DNA of 64,000 nt, from contig NZ_VOHJ01000008.1 of assembly GCF_007923255.1 (NCBI RefSeq), positions 27,058-91,057 of the forward strand. Reading direction: 5' to 3'. How positions within the stretch are numbered: position 1 is the stretch's first letter; every line of letters begins with the position of its first letter. Made by a program: the position numbers and the translations under genes. Positions 1 to 10,872 of this stretch are shown here, piece after piece. Below the pieces are notes generated by a model, which saw only the letters and a program-made list of their open reading frames with translations, had not been told where the DNA came from and searched no databases. Source of the stretch: Vulcaniibacterium thermophilum (lineage in GTDB: Bacteria; Pseudomonadota; Gammaproteobacteria; Xanthomonadales; Xanthomonadaceae).

Positions 1-625
1 GATCGCCGTTGGTGAGGATCGCCAGCGGATTGAGTTCCACCAGCGACAGATCCTTCTCGTTGAACAGCCGGTACAGCCCCAGCATGATCTTGGTCAGCTG
101 GCCGACCTGCTTGGCGTTCAGGCCCATCGCGAAGCCGAGCTGCCGGCACTGGAACGGCTGCAGCCCCTGCACGTAGTTGACGTGCAGCGTGTGGATGGCC
201 TCCGGATTCTCCTCGGCGACCTTCTCGATCTCGACGCCGCCCTCGGCGGAAGCGATGAAGGTGATCGCCTTGCTCGCGCGGTCGACCAGCACCGACAGGT
301 ACAGCTCCTTGGCGATGTCGGTGGCCTGCGTCACCAGTACGGTGTCCACCGGCAGCGCGACGCCGGCCGTCTGGTAGGTGGCCATACGCGTGCCCAGCAT
401 CGCCTGCGCGTACTCGCGCACCTGATCCAGCGTCTTCGCCAGCTTGACGCCGCCGGCCTTGCCGCGGCCGCCGGCGTGGATCTGCGCCTTGACCACCCAG
501 AAGTCGCCGCCGATCGCCTTCGCCGCGTCGACCGCCTCTTCCGGCGTGCGGGCCACACGGCCGGCCGGCACGGCGATGCCGTAGTCGGCGAACAGCTGCT
601 TTGCCTGATATTCGTGGAAATTCAT
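1..625 (-). CDS. sucC: Succinyl-CoA synthetase (ADP-forming) beta subunit, 5' part
   Basis: Partial gene on the minus strand running off the left edge; about 208 N-terminal residues are visible. The protein begins [18 protein letters not shown], the typical SucC start (ATP-grasp domain), followed by [19 protein letters not shown], the conserved nucleotide-binding segment. SucC forms the TCA-cycle succinyl-CoA synthetase with SucD, coupling succinyl-CoA hydrolysis to NTP synthesis in the cytoplasm; sucD would be expected beyond the left edge. The ATG at 625 is fixed by family alignment, although no strong ribosome-binding site is visible. It diverges from pilS, with about 158 bp between them. 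Confidence 0.95.
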   Translation of the reverse strand, partial: MNFHEYQAKQLFADYGIAVPAGRVARTPEEAVDAAKAIGGDFWVVKAQIHAGGRGKAGGVKLAKTLDQVREYAQAMLGTRMATYQTAGVALPVDTVLVTQATDIAKELYLSVLVDRASKAITFIASAEGGVEIEKVAEENPEAIHTLHVNYVQGLQPFQCRQLGFAMGLNAKQVGQLTKIMLGLYRLFNEKDLSLVELNPLAILTNGD

Positions 626-686
626 GCGTCACCGAGGGGAGTGAACCGGGAGCGCCGCCGCGAGCGGGCGGGCGCATGAGCCCGCC

Positions 687-716
687 ATTGTCGCCGATTC
701 GGGCGCGCCGGGGCAA
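687..716 (-). promoter_or_regulatory. Putative sigma-70 promoter of sucC
   Basis: On the minus strand TTGCCC (711-716) and GACAAT (687-692) are separated by 18 bp, placing the transcription start about 55 bp before the sucC ATG. Inference from hexamer match and spacing only. Confidence 0.5.
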
Positions 717-771
717 AAGACACCCGCCCGCGCGGGCCCGCTCGTCCGTGCGGCCGCGCGCGCCGGGCCCC

Positions 772-777
772 TATACT
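772..777 (+). promoter_or_regulatory. Putative -10 element of pilS, implying a leaderless mRNA
   Basis: TATACT at 772-777 is followed by six bases and then the GTG at 784, so the predicted +1 falls on or next to the start codon. No Shine-Dalgarno sequence precedes the GTG, which fits a leaderless transcript. No good -35 hexamer is seen. Confidence 0.45.
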
Positions 778-783
778 CGCGGC

Positions 784-2397
784 GTGCCGCCCTCGACCGC
801 CGCCGTGGCCACGCCCACCGCCGCCCTGCGGCGCGAGCTGCATTTCTTCACGCTGTACCGGCTGCTGGAAGCGGCGCTGCTGGCGCTGCTCGTGTTCGGT
901 CCGTTCCTCGACCGGCAGCGCGCGCCGCTGCTCGGCACGATCACCGCCGTCACCTACGCCGTGGTCGCGCTGGTGCTGTTCGCGCTCGGCCGCCACGGCA
1001 AGGTCGCCACCCACGCCGCGGTCGGCATCTGCGCCGACCTGGCCGCCGCGGCGCTGGCATCGCAGGCGCTGCCGGGCGCGGCGACCAGCATCATGGTGAT
1101 GCTGCTGTTCAACGTGGCCGCAGCGGCCCTGCTGCTGCCGCTGCGGCAGGGGCTGGCGGTGGCGCTGGGCGCCACCGCCATCGTCATCGGCGACTGGGGC
1201 TGGGCGGTCCTCACCCGCGGCGGCGAACCGAGCCTGCTGGAACCGGTGATGTTCGGCCTGGTGTACGTGGCCACCGCGCTGCTGACCAGCTTCGTCGGCC
1301 GCGAGATGCGCGCAAGCCAGGACCTCGCCGAGCGCCGCGCCGCCGAGGCGGCCAATCTCGCCGAGGTGAACGAGCTGATCCTGCGTCGCCTGCGCACCGG
1401 GGTGCTGGTGGTGGACGGCCGCAGCCACGTGCGGCTGGCGAACGAGGCGGCGATGCTGCTGCTCGGCGAGAACGGCGACCGCAGCGAGCCGGCGCCGCAC
1501 GCGGTCGATCTCGCCGCCGCCGCGCCCGAGCTGTGCCGCCGGCTCACGCGCTGGCGCATCGACGGCGAGGTGGACGAGACGCCGCTGAAGCTCGCGCCCG
1601 ACCTGCCGGAAGTGGTGCCGCGCTTCGCGCGCCTGCTGGCCGGCAGCGACCAGGTGCTGATCTTCCTCGACGACGCGTCGCTGGTGTCGCGCCGCGCCGA
1701 ATCGATCACGCTCGCCACCCTCGGCCGCTTCGCCGCCAGCCTCGCGCACGAGATCCGCAACCCGCTCGCCGCCATCAACTACGCCGTGCAACTGCTGCAG
1801 GAGTCGCGCCAGATCCCGCTCGAGGACCGCCGTCTGCTCGACATCATCCGCCAGCAGGGCACCCGCATGAACAACATCGTCGAGAACGTGCTGGGCATGG
1901 CGCGACGCGAGCCGGCCAAGCCGGAGCACATCGAGCTGGTCGGCTTCGTGCGCCAGTTCGCCGCCGAGTACGGCGCGCTGCATCCGCTCGAACAGGACCG
2001 CCTGCACGCGGACAGCGCGGAGGAGCGCGTCGATGCGCTGTTCGATCCGCGCCAGTTGCACCAGGTGCTGACCGTGCTGGTCAACAACGCGCTGCGCTAC
2101 GGGCGGCAACCGGGCGAAGCCGCCGACGTCACCCTGCGCGTGGATCGCGATCCGCTGGGCGCGCCGGTGATCGATGTCGTCGATCGCGGTCCGGGCGTGA
2201 GCGATGCCGCAATTCCGCACCTGTTCCGCCCCTTCTTCACCACCTCCGGTCACGGCACCGGGCTGGGCCTGTACATCGCGCGCGAGCTCTGCCGCGCCAA
2301 CCAGGCCAGCCTCGATTACGTGCCCTCCAGCACCGCCGGAAGCCGCTTCCGCGTCCGCCTGTCCACCGCCAGCGCGCTGCTCGCCGCCGCAGGCTGA
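784..2397 (+). CDS. pilS: PilS sensor histidine kinase
   Basis: Membrane-bound sensor kinase that phosphorylates PilR to control pilin transcription. The first ~190 residues are a set of hydrophobic segments (about six membrane helices), followed by a PAS-like linker, the HisKA H-box SLAHEIRNP with phospho-acceptor His322, the N-box (VNNALRYG, Asn434) and the G-box GTGLGL near residue 491. Length 537 aa is normal for PilS. The GTG at 784 is chosen because it lies six bases after a TATACT box; an in-frame TTG at 601 would overlap sucC and add a low-complexity arginine-rich extension, and GTG 805 is another option. pilR follows 64 bp downstream as in other type IV pilus loci. Confidence 0.93.
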   Translation: MPPSTAAVATPTAALRRELHFFTLYRLLEAALLALLVFGPFLDRQRAPLLGTITAVTYAVVALVLFALGRHGKVATHAAVGICADLAAAALASQALPGAATSIMVMLLFNVAAAALLLPLRQGLAVALGATAIVIGDWGWAVLTRGGEPSLLEPVMFGLVYVATALLTSFVGREMRASQDLAERRAAEAANLAEVNELILRRLRTGVLVVDGRSHVRLANEAAMLLLGENGDRSEPAPHAVDLAAAAPELCRRLTRWRIDGEVDETPLKLAPDLPEVVPRFARLLAGSDQVLIFLDDASLVSRRAESITLATLGRFAASLAHEIRNPLAAINYAVQLLQESRQIPLEDRRLLDIIRQQGTRMNNIVENVLGMARREPAKPEHIELVGFVRQFAAEYGALHPLEQDRLHADSAEERVDALFDPRQLHQVLTVLVNNALRYGRQPGEAADVTLRVDRDPLGAPVIDVVDRGPGVSDAAIPHLFRPFFTTSGHGTGLGLYIARELCRANQASLDYVPSSTAGSRFRVRLSTASALLAAAG

Positions 2398-2461
2398 ACG
2401 CGCCCGCGCTTGGCCGGGCGCGGCGCGTTGAGCTATCGTGCGGCGAGGGGAGAAAGACAGA

Positions 2462-3877
2462 ATGGTCCAGCACACCGGCGCGCAGCACAGCGCCCTCATC
2501 GTCGACGACGAACGCGACATCCGCGAGCTCCTGGTGATGGCGCTCGGCCGGATGGGCCTGCGTTGCGACACCGCGTCCAGTCTCGCCGAAGCGCGCGGCC
2601 ATCTGGCGCGCGAGCGCTATGCGCTGTGCCTGACCGACATGCGCCTGCCCGACGGTTCCGGCATCGACCTGGTCGCCGAGATCAGCGCGCGCCACCCGAA
2701 CACGCCGGTGGCGATGATCACCGCGTTCGGCAACGTCGATGCGGCGGTCGAGGCGCTCAAGGCGGGCGCGTTCGATTTCGTCGCCAAGCCGGTCGACCTG
2801 AACGTGCTGCGCGACCTCGTCCGCCATGCGCTCGATCTGCACAAGGGCCGGCGCAGCACGCGCGACACCGTCGCCGAGCGCCTGTACGGCCGCTCGCCGG
2901 CGATGACGGTGCTGCGCGACACCATCGCCAAGGTCGCGCGCAGCCAGGCGCCGGTCTACATCGCCGGCGAATCGGGCGTCGGCAAGGAACTGGTGGCGCG
3001 CACCATCCACAGCGAAAGCCCGCGCGCGCGCGGCCCGTTCGTGCCGGTCAATTGCGGCGCGATCCCGGCCGAACTGATGGAGAGCGAGTTCTTCGGCCAC
3101 AAGAAGGGCAGCTTCACCGGCGCGCACGCCGACAAGCCCGGCCTGTTCCAGGCCGCCGACGGCGGCACGCTGTTCCTCGACGAGGTCGCCGAGCTGCCGC
3201 TGCCGATGCAGGTCAAGCTGCTGCGCGCGATCCAGGAGAAGTCGGTGCGCCCGGTCGGCGCCAACGTCGAAGTGCCGGTCGACGTGCGCATCCTGTCGGC
3301 CACGCACAAGGATCTCGCCGCGCTGGTCGCCGAGGGCCGCTTCCGCCAGGACCTCTACTACCGCATCAACGTCATCGAGCTGCGCGTGCCGCCGCTGCGC
3401 GAGCGCCAGGAGGATCTGGCGGGCCTGGCCGAGCGCATCCTCGAACGGCTCGCGCTGCAGCAGGGCCGCGCCGTGCCGCGCCTCGGCGAGGACGCGCTCG
3501 CCGCGCTGCGCGAATACCCGTTCCCCGGCAACGTGCGCGAGCTGGAGAACATCCTCGAACGCGCGATGGCGCTGTCCGACGGCAACGAACTCACCGCCGC
3601 CGACCTGCGCCTGCCGCGCCCGCTTGCGCCCCTGCCCACCGCCGCCCCCTCGCCGCCGACGCATCCCACGCTCAAGCCCGGCGCCGTCGACCCGCGCACC
3701 CTGAGCCCGCGCGACACCGGCACCAGCGCCCTGCCCAGCTTCATCGAGGAAATCGAGCGCGCGGCGATCGTCCAGGCGCTGCAGGAAAACCGCTACAACA
3801 AGACCAAGACCGCCGCCGCCCTCGGCATCACCTTCCGCGCCCTGCGCTACAAGCTGAAGAAGCTGGGGATCGAGTAG
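2462..3877 (+). CDS. pilR: PilR sigma-54-dependent response regulator
   Basis: NtrC-family activator of pilA and partner of PilS. Order of domains: receiver (phospho-acceptor Asp59 in LTDMRLPDGSG), AAA+ ATPase with Walker A GESGVGKE at 169 and the sigma-54 contact loop GSFTGA at 216, and a C-terminal Fis-type helix-turn-helix (NKTKTAAALGITFRALRYK). It is 471 aa, usual for the family. The ATG at 2462 follows a purine-rich GGGGAGAAAG; a GTG at 2438 is possible but lacks such a site. A sigma-54 promoter just before pilA downstream supports the assignment. Confidence 0.95.
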   Translation: MVQHTGAQHSALIVDDERDIRELLVMALGRMGLRCDTASSLAEARGHLARERYALCLTDMRLPDGSGIDLVAEISARHPNTPVAMITAFGNVDAAVEALKAGAFDFVAKPVDLNVLRDLVRHALDLHKGRRSTRDTVAERLYGRSPAMTVLRDTIAKVARSQAPVYIAGESGVGKELVARTIHSESPRARGPFVPVNCGAIPAELMESEFFGHKKGSFTGAHADKPGLFQAADGGTLFLDEVAELPLPMQVKLLRAIQEKSVRPVGANVEVPVDVRILSATHKDLAALVAEGRFRQDLYYRINVIELRVPPLRERQEDLAGLAERILERLALQQGRAVPRLGEDALAALREYPFPGNVRELENILERAMALSDGNELTAADLRLPRPLAPLPTAAPSPPTHPTLKPGAVDPRTLSPRDTGTSALPSFIEEIERAAIVQALQENRYNKTKTAAALGITFRALRYKLKKLGIE

Positions 3878-4261
3878 GCGCCTCGCCCTCGCAGCCCCCT
3901 GCGGCATTGCCGCTGCGCCCGCGTCCGATTCCTCCTGCCCCCCCCCCGCAGCGATCCGCGCACTGGCGTCACGTAGGCGCCGACCGCTGCCCGACCCGGC
4001 TCGCTCCGCGGCAACCACCAAGCTCGCCGCTGCGCGCACGCCGCCGCGCAGGCCCGATCCTGCGCAATGTCCGGCACGCCTCCTGCAGGTGCGGCACGGC
4101 ACCGCACGCTCCCGCGAACGGCCGCTCATCCACCGTGAGCCCTGCCACGCCGGTCAGGATGTGACGCGCCGCGTCAGGCCGGCGGTCGACATCGCGCGCG
4201 GACGCCGACCTTCGTGATCATCGTCACCCCGGCCCCGTGGCCCCAAGCGCGATTCCCAGGT
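3878..4261 (+). other. Non-coding upstream regulatory region of pilA
   Basis: About 380 bp with no credible gene between pilR and the pilA promoter. It contains a poly-C run near 3940-3947 and a perfect interrupted palindrome TGACGCG-C-CGCGTCA at 4162-4176, about 110 bp before the predicted pilA start, a usual distance for an activator site of a sigma-54 promoter. No convincing pilR terminator with a T-run is visible. Confidence 0.5.
4162..4176. promoter_or_regulatory. Palindrome, candidate PilR binding site
   Basis: TGACGCG-C-CGCGTCA, a 7+1+7 perfect palindrome about 85 bp upstream of the -24 element of pilA. Assignment to PilR is inference from position only. Confidence 0.35.
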
Positions 4262-4276
4262 TGGCACGCCTTGTGC
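4262..4276 (+). promoter_or_regulatory. Sigma-54 (-24/-12) promoter of pilA
   Basis: TGGCACGCCTTGTGC has GG and GC dinucleotides 12 bp apart (GG at 4263-4264, GC at 4275-4276), the spacing required for sigma-54, with a near-consensus -24 box. Predicted start is near 4288, leaving an 86-base leader. This matches the known dependence of pilA on RpoN and PilR. Confidence 0.85.
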
Positions 4277-4373
4277 GTATGATCGGGTGCACGTGCTCGC
4301 TGCACGGGCGCCCGAAGGACCTCATCCAGGTCAGCGGGCACGTGATGTCCAACCACTCCTAGGGGAAAACCTC

Positions 4374-4808
4374 ATGAAGAACCAGCAAGGCTTCACGCTG
4401 ATCGAACTGATGATCGTGATCGCGATCGTCGCCATTCTGGTGGCCTTGGCTCTGCCGGCCTATCAGGACTACACCATCCGCGCCAAGGTTGGTGAAGGCC
4501 TGGCGCAGGCCGCCGCGGCCAAGACGGCCGTTGCGGAAGCCGCTGCGTCCTGCGCGACCGGTCTCGCCGGCGTCGAGGGCGGCGGCACCGGATGCGATAC
4601 TGGTTATACGTTCGCTGGCACCGAGTACGTTGACAGCATCACGATCGCTGAAGGCGGCGAAATTACCGTCAACACCCAGAATACTGGCGCCTCGACTGAC
4701 CCCGTGCTGACGCTGACCCCTGCGCAAGCCACCCAGGATGACCCTGTGACTTGGACCTGCACGTCGACGGCCGCCAAGGCATCGCACGTTCCGGCTACCT
4801 GCCGGTAA
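4374..4808 (+). CDS. pilA: PilA, type IV major pilin
   Basis: Class IVa pilin subunit. The protein starts MKNQQG followed by [16 protein letters not shown], a short leader with the PilD cleavage site Gly6/Phe7, Glu5 of the mature protein, and the hydrophobic assembly helix. Length 144 aa. Two cysteines near the C-terminus (TWTCTS and the penultimate ATCR) can form the D-loop disulfide; two others lie at SCATG and TGCDTG. The ATG at 4374 is preceded by AGGGGA (4361-4366). It has its own sigma-54 promoter and a strong terminator, so it is monocistronic and should be highly expressed. Codon use is less GC-biased than most neighbours. Confidence 0.95.
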   Translation: MKNQQGFTLIELMIVIAIVAILVALALPAYQDYTIRAKVGEGLAQAAAAKTAVAEAAASCATGLAGVEGGGTGCDTGYTFAGTEYVDSITIAEGGEITVNTQNTGASTDPVLTLTPAQATQDDPVTWTCTSTAAKASHVPATCR

Positions 4809-4826
4809 CCGAGCAGAGAGCAGACA

Positions 4827-4856
4827 AGCCCCGGCAGCGATGCCGGGGCTTTTTTT
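4827..4856 (+). terminator. Rho-independent terminator of pilA
   Basis: Perfect 10-bp stem AGCCCCGGCA / TGCCGGGGCT (4827-4836 and 4841-4850) with a GCGA tetraloop, followed by an unbroken T-run to 4856. Confidence 0.93.
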
Positions 4857-4985
4857 GTGATAGGCACACGCTTTGTCCTTTGATCCCACACCAACTTCCT
4901 ACTTGTTCACACAAGCGGCACAGTCACGGTGTACGGCAATGCGGCTTTGGAGTAGGCTCCTAAGGGGGAGTTGATTGGGGCAACG

Positions 4986-6716
<1,731 letters not shown>

Positions 6717-6721
6717 GTCCC

Positions 6722-7975
6722 ATGGCCGCCTCCCGTTCCGTTGCCAAGCCCGAGACCGTCCGCCGCGCGGAGGCCCTGCCCATCTTCGTGTGGCAGGGCA
6801 CCGACAAGCGCGGAGTGAAGATGAAGGGCGAGGTGCCCGCGCGAAATGCCAACCTGGTGCGGGCCGAACTTCGTCGACAGGGAATCACGCCGACGGTTGT
6901 TAAGCCGAAGCCGAAGCCACTTTTCGGCGGAGCTGGGCGGGCCATCACACCTCGTGACATTGCGTTTTTCAGCCGCCAGATCGCCACGATGATGAAGTCG
7001 GGCGTACCGATCGTCACTTCGATGGAGATCCTCGCGGGCGGCCAGAAGAATCCCCGCATGAAGTCGCTCATCAATACGATTCGCGCCGATATCGAGAGCG
7101 GCTCATCGTTGTACGAGGCTTTGAGCAAACATCCGGTTCAGTTCGACGAGCTGTACCGCAACCTGGTGCGTGCAGGCGAATCCGCGGGTGTACTCGAGAC
7201 GGTACTCGACACGATCGCCACCTACAAGGAGAACATCGAGACGCTGAAGGGAAAGATCAAGAAGGCGATGTTCTACCCCGCGATGGTCGTCGCGGTTGCC
7301 ATTCTTGTCAGCTCTATCCTTCTGATCTGGGTCGTCCCGCAGTTCGAAGAAGTCTTCAAGGGCTTTGACGCGGACCTGCCTGCTTTCACCAAGATGATCA
7401 TCGCAATGAGCGATTTCATGATCTCGTGGTGGTGGCTCATGTTGCTAGGGACCGTCGGCTTGGTCGTCGCTTTCATCATGCTTAAAAAGCGCTCGCCTGC
7501 TTTCGCCCATTTCCTTGATCGCACAGTGCTTAAAGTTCCTGTGATCGGGCAGATCATGCACAACGCCGCCATCGCCCGTTTTTCGCGGACGCTTGCCGTC
7601 ACGTTTAAGGCCGGCGTGCCGCTCGTCGAGGCGTTGGATTCGGTTTCGGGCGCAACCGGCAACATGGTGTACACGGAAGCGGTCCGCCGGATCCGCGACG
7701 ATGTCGCCGTGGGCTATCAGCTCAACATGGCGATGAAGCAGACCAATCTGTTTCCGCACATGGTGGTACAGATGGCAGCGATCGGCGAAGAGGCTGGCGC
7801 GCTGGATGCCATGCTGTTCAAGGTGGCTGAGTACTACGAGCAGGAAGTGAACAACGCGGTGGATGCATTGGCCAGCCTGATCGAGCCGCTGATCATGGTC
7901 TTTCTTGGCGTCTTGGTCGGCGGCATGGTGATTGGCATGTACCTGCCGATCTTCAAGCTCGCCGGCGCGGTCTGA
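6722..7975 (+). CDS. pilC: PilC, type IV pilus inner-membrane platform protein
   Basis: GspF/PilC-family polytopic protein that couples the PilB motor to pilin polymerisation. Two T2SSF domains are visible (IAFFSRQIATMMKSGVPI near residue 80 and FSRTLAVTFKAGVPLVEAL near 285), with membrane helices around AMVVAVAILVSSILLIWVV, WWWLMLLGTVGLVVAFIML and the C-terminal LIMVFLGVLVGGMVIGMYL. It is 417 aa, as expected. The ATG at 6722 lies 5 bp after the pilB stop. The section 6840-7680 uses a less GC-biased codon set than the flanking DNA. Confidence 0.95.
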   Translation: MAASRSVAKPETVRRAEALPIFVWQGTDKRGVKMKGEVPARNANLVRAELRRQGITPTVVKPKPKPLFGGAGRAITPRDIAFFSRQIATMMKSGVPIVTSMEILAGGQKNPRMKSLINTIRADIESGSSLYEALSKHPVQFDELYRNLVRAGESAGVLETVLDTIATYKENIETLKGKIKKAMFYPAMVVAVAILVSSILLIWVVPQFEEVFKGFDADLPAFTKMIIAMSDFMISWWWLMLLGTVGLVVAFIMLKKRSPAFAHFLDRTVLKVPVIGQIMHNAAIARFSRTLAVTFKAGVPLVEALDSVSGATGNMVYTEAVRRIRDDVAVGYQLNMAMKQTNLFPHMVVQMAAIGEEAGALDAMLFKVAEYYEQEVNNAVDALASLIEPLIMVFLGVLVGGMVIGMYLPIFKLAGAV

Positions 7976-7993
7976 CGGAGCGCGGATCGCTCG

Positions 7994-8854
7994 ATGGCAT
8001 TCCTCGACCAGAACCCCGGCCTCGGGTATCCGCTCGCGGCCGGGTTGGGGCTGCTGGTGGGCAGCTTTCTGAATGTGGTGATCCTGCGCCTGCCGCCGCG
8101 GCTGGAGTGGCAGTGGAAACGCGATGCGCGCGAAGTGCTGGAGCAGCCGGACGTCTACGATCCGCCGCCGCCCGGGATCGTGGTCGAGCGTTCGCATTGC
8201 CCGCACTGCAAGCGGGTGCTGCGCTGGTACGAGAACATCCCGGTGCTGAGCTACGCGTTGCAGCGTGGACGCTGCCGCGGCTGCGGCGCGCGCATCTCGC
8301 TGCAGTATCCGCTGGTGGAACTGCTGACGATGCTGCTGTTCCTGGTCTGCGTCTGGCAGTTCGGGTTCGGCTGGCAGGGCTTCGGCGCGATGGTGTTCAC
8401 CGGGTTCCTGATCGCGCTTTCCGGCATCGATCTGCGCACCCAGTACCTGCCCGATTCGCTGACCCTGCCGCTGATGTGGCTCGGCCTGGTGGCGGCCTCC
8501 GACAACCTCTACATGCCGGTGAAGCCGGCCCTGCTCGGCGCCATGGTGGGCTATCTCAGCCTGTGGAGCGTGTGGTGGCTGTTCAAGCAGCTCACCGGCA
8601 AGGAGGGCATGGGCCACGGCGACTTCAAGCTGCTCGCCGCGATCGGCGCCTGGGTGGGGCTGAAGGGCATCCTGCCGACGATCCTCGTGTCTTCGCTGGT
8701 CGGCGCCGTCGTCGGCTCGATCTGGCTGGCGATGAAGGGACGCGACCGTGGCACGCCGATCCCGTTCGGGCCGTATCTGGCGATCGCCGGGTGGATCGTG
8801 TTCTTCTGGGGCGGAGAGCTGATCGACGCCTATCTGCGCTGGGGCCTCGGCTGA
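7994..8854 (+). CDS. pilD: PilD, prepilin peptidase / N-methyltransferase
   Basis: Membrane aspartic peptidase (A24 family) that removes the prepilin leader and methylates the new N-terminal Phe. Visible features are a first membrane helix with GSFLNVVILRLP, a zinc-binding tetracysteine set (Cys69, Cys72, Cys94, Cys97) and the two catalytic aspartates Asp146 (GIDLRTQYLPD) and Asp210 (GHGDFKLLA). Length 286 aa is typical. It follows pilC by 18 bp. It also serves any type II secretion pseudopilins in the cell. Confidence 0.95.
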   Translation: MAFLDQNPGLGYPLAAGLGLLVGSFLNVVILRLPPRLEWQWKRDAREVLEQPDVYDPPPPGIVVERSHCPHCKRVLRWYENIPVLSYALQRGRCRGCGARISLQYPLVELLTMLLFLVCVWQFGFGWQGFGAMVFTGFLIALSGIDLRTQYLPDSLTLPLMWLGLVAASDNLYMPVKPALLGAMVGYLSLWSVWWLFKQLTGKEGMGHGDFKLLAAIGAWVGLKGILPTILVSSLVGAVVGSIWLAMKGRDRGTPIPFGPYLAIAGWIVFFWGGELIDAYLRWGLG

Positions 8855-8966
8855 GCACCCTGGGGGCTTGATGCGCAGTGGGCGCGGCCCGAGCTCGCAA
8901 GGCGATCCCGGTGCCGGGCGCGGCCTGCGGTCGTGGGCCGGGGTTGGACGATCGCTTCGGGCGGCG

Positions 8967-8991
8967 GATCGCGGCTGAAGCCGCCCCTACA
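8967..8991. repeat. Short palindromic repeat (TCGCGGCTGAAGCCGC type) at the coaE 3' end
   Basis: GCGGCTGAAGCCGC is a perfect inverted repeat followed by CCCTACAC. Read on the minus strand it supplies the coaE stop codon TAG. A related copy is at 35045-35075. It lies between the convergent pilD and coaE. Confidence 0.6.
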
Positions 8992-9616
8992 CGGTCGCGA
9001 GGGAGCGGTAGCGGCGATCGAGGGCGGCCACGTGGCCGGCAAGCGCCAAGGGGTTGCCGTCGTTGACCAGCACGTCGTCGGCGATGGCCAGGCGTTGCGC
9101 GCGCGACGCCTGCGCGTCCAGCATCCGCTGCGCGAGGCCGGCGTCGATACCGTCGCGAAGCATCAGACGCGCGCGCTGCACGTCGGTCGGCACGTCGATG
9201 ACCAACACCCGCTGCAGCCACGGGTAGGCCTCGCGCCCGGCTTCGGCGAGCAGCGGGATCATCGCGACGGCATACGGTCCGGGCGCGGCCCGGCAGGCTT
9301 GCCGCATCGCCTCGCGCACGCGCGGATGCACGATCGCCTCCAGCGCGCGGCGCGCCTCGGGATCGCCGAATACGCGGCGGCGCATCGCCGCCCGGTCGAG
9401 CGCGCCGGTGGCGTCGAGCACCTCGACGCCGAAGCGCTCGATCAAGGCGGCGAGCCCGGGCGAGCCGGGCGCGACGGCCTCGCGCGCGGCGAGGTCGGCA
9501 TCGACGACCACGACCCCGAGACGTTCGAACTCGCGGCCGACCGTGCTCTTGCCGGATGCGATGCCGCCGGTGAGGCCGACCACGTATTCGCTCATGCGGG
9601 CTTCGAAACGGGGCAT
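8987..9616 (-). CDS. coaE: Dephospho-CoA kinase
   Basis: Phosphorylates dephospho-CoA, the last step of CoA synthesis. The N-terminus has the P-loop GLTGGIASGKST, with the CoA-binding region HPRVREAM and a lid-region LMLRDGIDAGLAQRM. About 202-209 aa, normal. coaE beside pilD is the usual arrangement in this group, but here it converges on it. Start: ATG 9616 has GGAAGG at an 8-bp spacing; ATG 9595 gives the family-like N-terminus MSEYVVGLTGG; ATG 9622 is too close to the site. A GATAAT box at 9637-9642 is the probable -10. The stop codon lies inside a repeat. Confidence 0.92.
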   Translation of the reverse strand: MPRFEARMSEYVVGLTGGIASGKSTVGREFERLGVVVVDADLAAREAVAPGSPGLAALIERFGVEVLDATGALDRAAMRRRVFGDPEARRALEAIVHPRVREAMRQACRAAPGPYAVAMIPLLAEAGREAYPWLQRVLVIDVPTDVQRARLMLRDGIDAGLAQRMLDAQASRAQRLAIADDVLVNDGNPLALAGHVAALDRRYRSLATV

Positions 9617-9776
9617 GGGCATGCCCTTCCGCGGCGATTATCCCCGCTGCCGCAGGGGAAGGAGCGGATCCGTGCCCACGGGCTCCCGCCGCTGCGCTCG
9701 TCCCGAGCCTGTCGATGGACCCGAGCGCCGGTCGCGAGGTCGCAGGTTCCAAGAATCGCGCAGACGACGCGAGACC

Positions 9777-10872
9777 TCACGGCCACAGCCCGCGGATCGC
9801 CGCGATCCCCTGCGCGCCGTGGCGGCGCGCCTCCGCGAGGTCGCTGCGATCCAGGCCGCCGATGGCGTAGATCGGCAGCGCGACTTCCGCGCGCAACGCC
9901 GCGAATCCGTCCCAGCCGAGGCCGGCCTGTCCCGGATGGCTGGCCGTCGGCTTCACCGGGCCGAGCACGACGAAGTCGCAGCCGAGCGTCTCGGCGGCGC
10001 GCAGCTCGTCGAGGTCGTGGCACGACGCCGCGAGCGGCTGTCCGGCCGCGATCGGGCGCACCCACAGCGAACGCAGTTGCGTCGCGCGCAGATGCAGGCC
10101 GATGCCGAGCTGCTGCGCCAGCCGCACGTCGCCGTTCACCAGCACCTCCGCACCGGCGGCGCGGCACCGGAGCGCCGCCTGCCGCACGAGCGGGTGCCAG
10201 CGCGCGGGCTCGGCGTCGGGGGCGCGCAGTTGCACGCGGCGCACGCCGGCGGCGAGCGCGCGATCCAGGGCCGCCAGCCATGCGGCCTCGTCGTCGCCGG
10301 GCGCGGGCGTGACCAGGTACTCGGCCGGCTGGCGCAACGCCGCCACCACCGGCCGGTCCGCCGGCGGCATCGCGTACTGGTGCAGCTTGTGCGGCGGGAC
10401 CCACGCCAGCGCCTGCCCTTCGCGCCCGCGCACGACGCCGCTCCACGCCGCCAGCTCGCGCACGTCCAGCCGCAGGTGTTTGTCGGGATAGCGCTGCGGT
10501 ACGCGGATCACCGGCGCGCCGGGTTCGATCTCGATCCCGAGCTCCTCGCGCAATTCGCGCGCGAGCGCGCCTTCGGCGGTTTCGCCGGGCTCGCGCTTGC
10601 CGCCCGGAAACTCCCACAGCCCCGCCAGATCGCGGCCTTCCGTGCGTCGCGCCAGCAGGATGCGCCCGCGCGTGTCGCGGATGACGGCGGCGACGACGTC
10701 GATGGCGCGGGATTCGGAAGTCAGGAGTCGGGATTCGGAAAAGCGGCCGTCCTGGCGGTGATGCCGCCCTGGCGGTTCCGCTGACGCTGCACCGTCGTCG
10801 CGATCCGGGCTGCCTTGCGTTCGGGGGGCACTCGAATCCCGAATGCCCGATCCCGAATCCGAAGCCCGGCTC

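Noticed and set aside
601..783. An upstream extension of pilS from TTG 601
   Set aside because: It would overlap sucC and its promoter; the translated extension is low-complexity, and a -10 box six bases before GTG 784 gives a better start.
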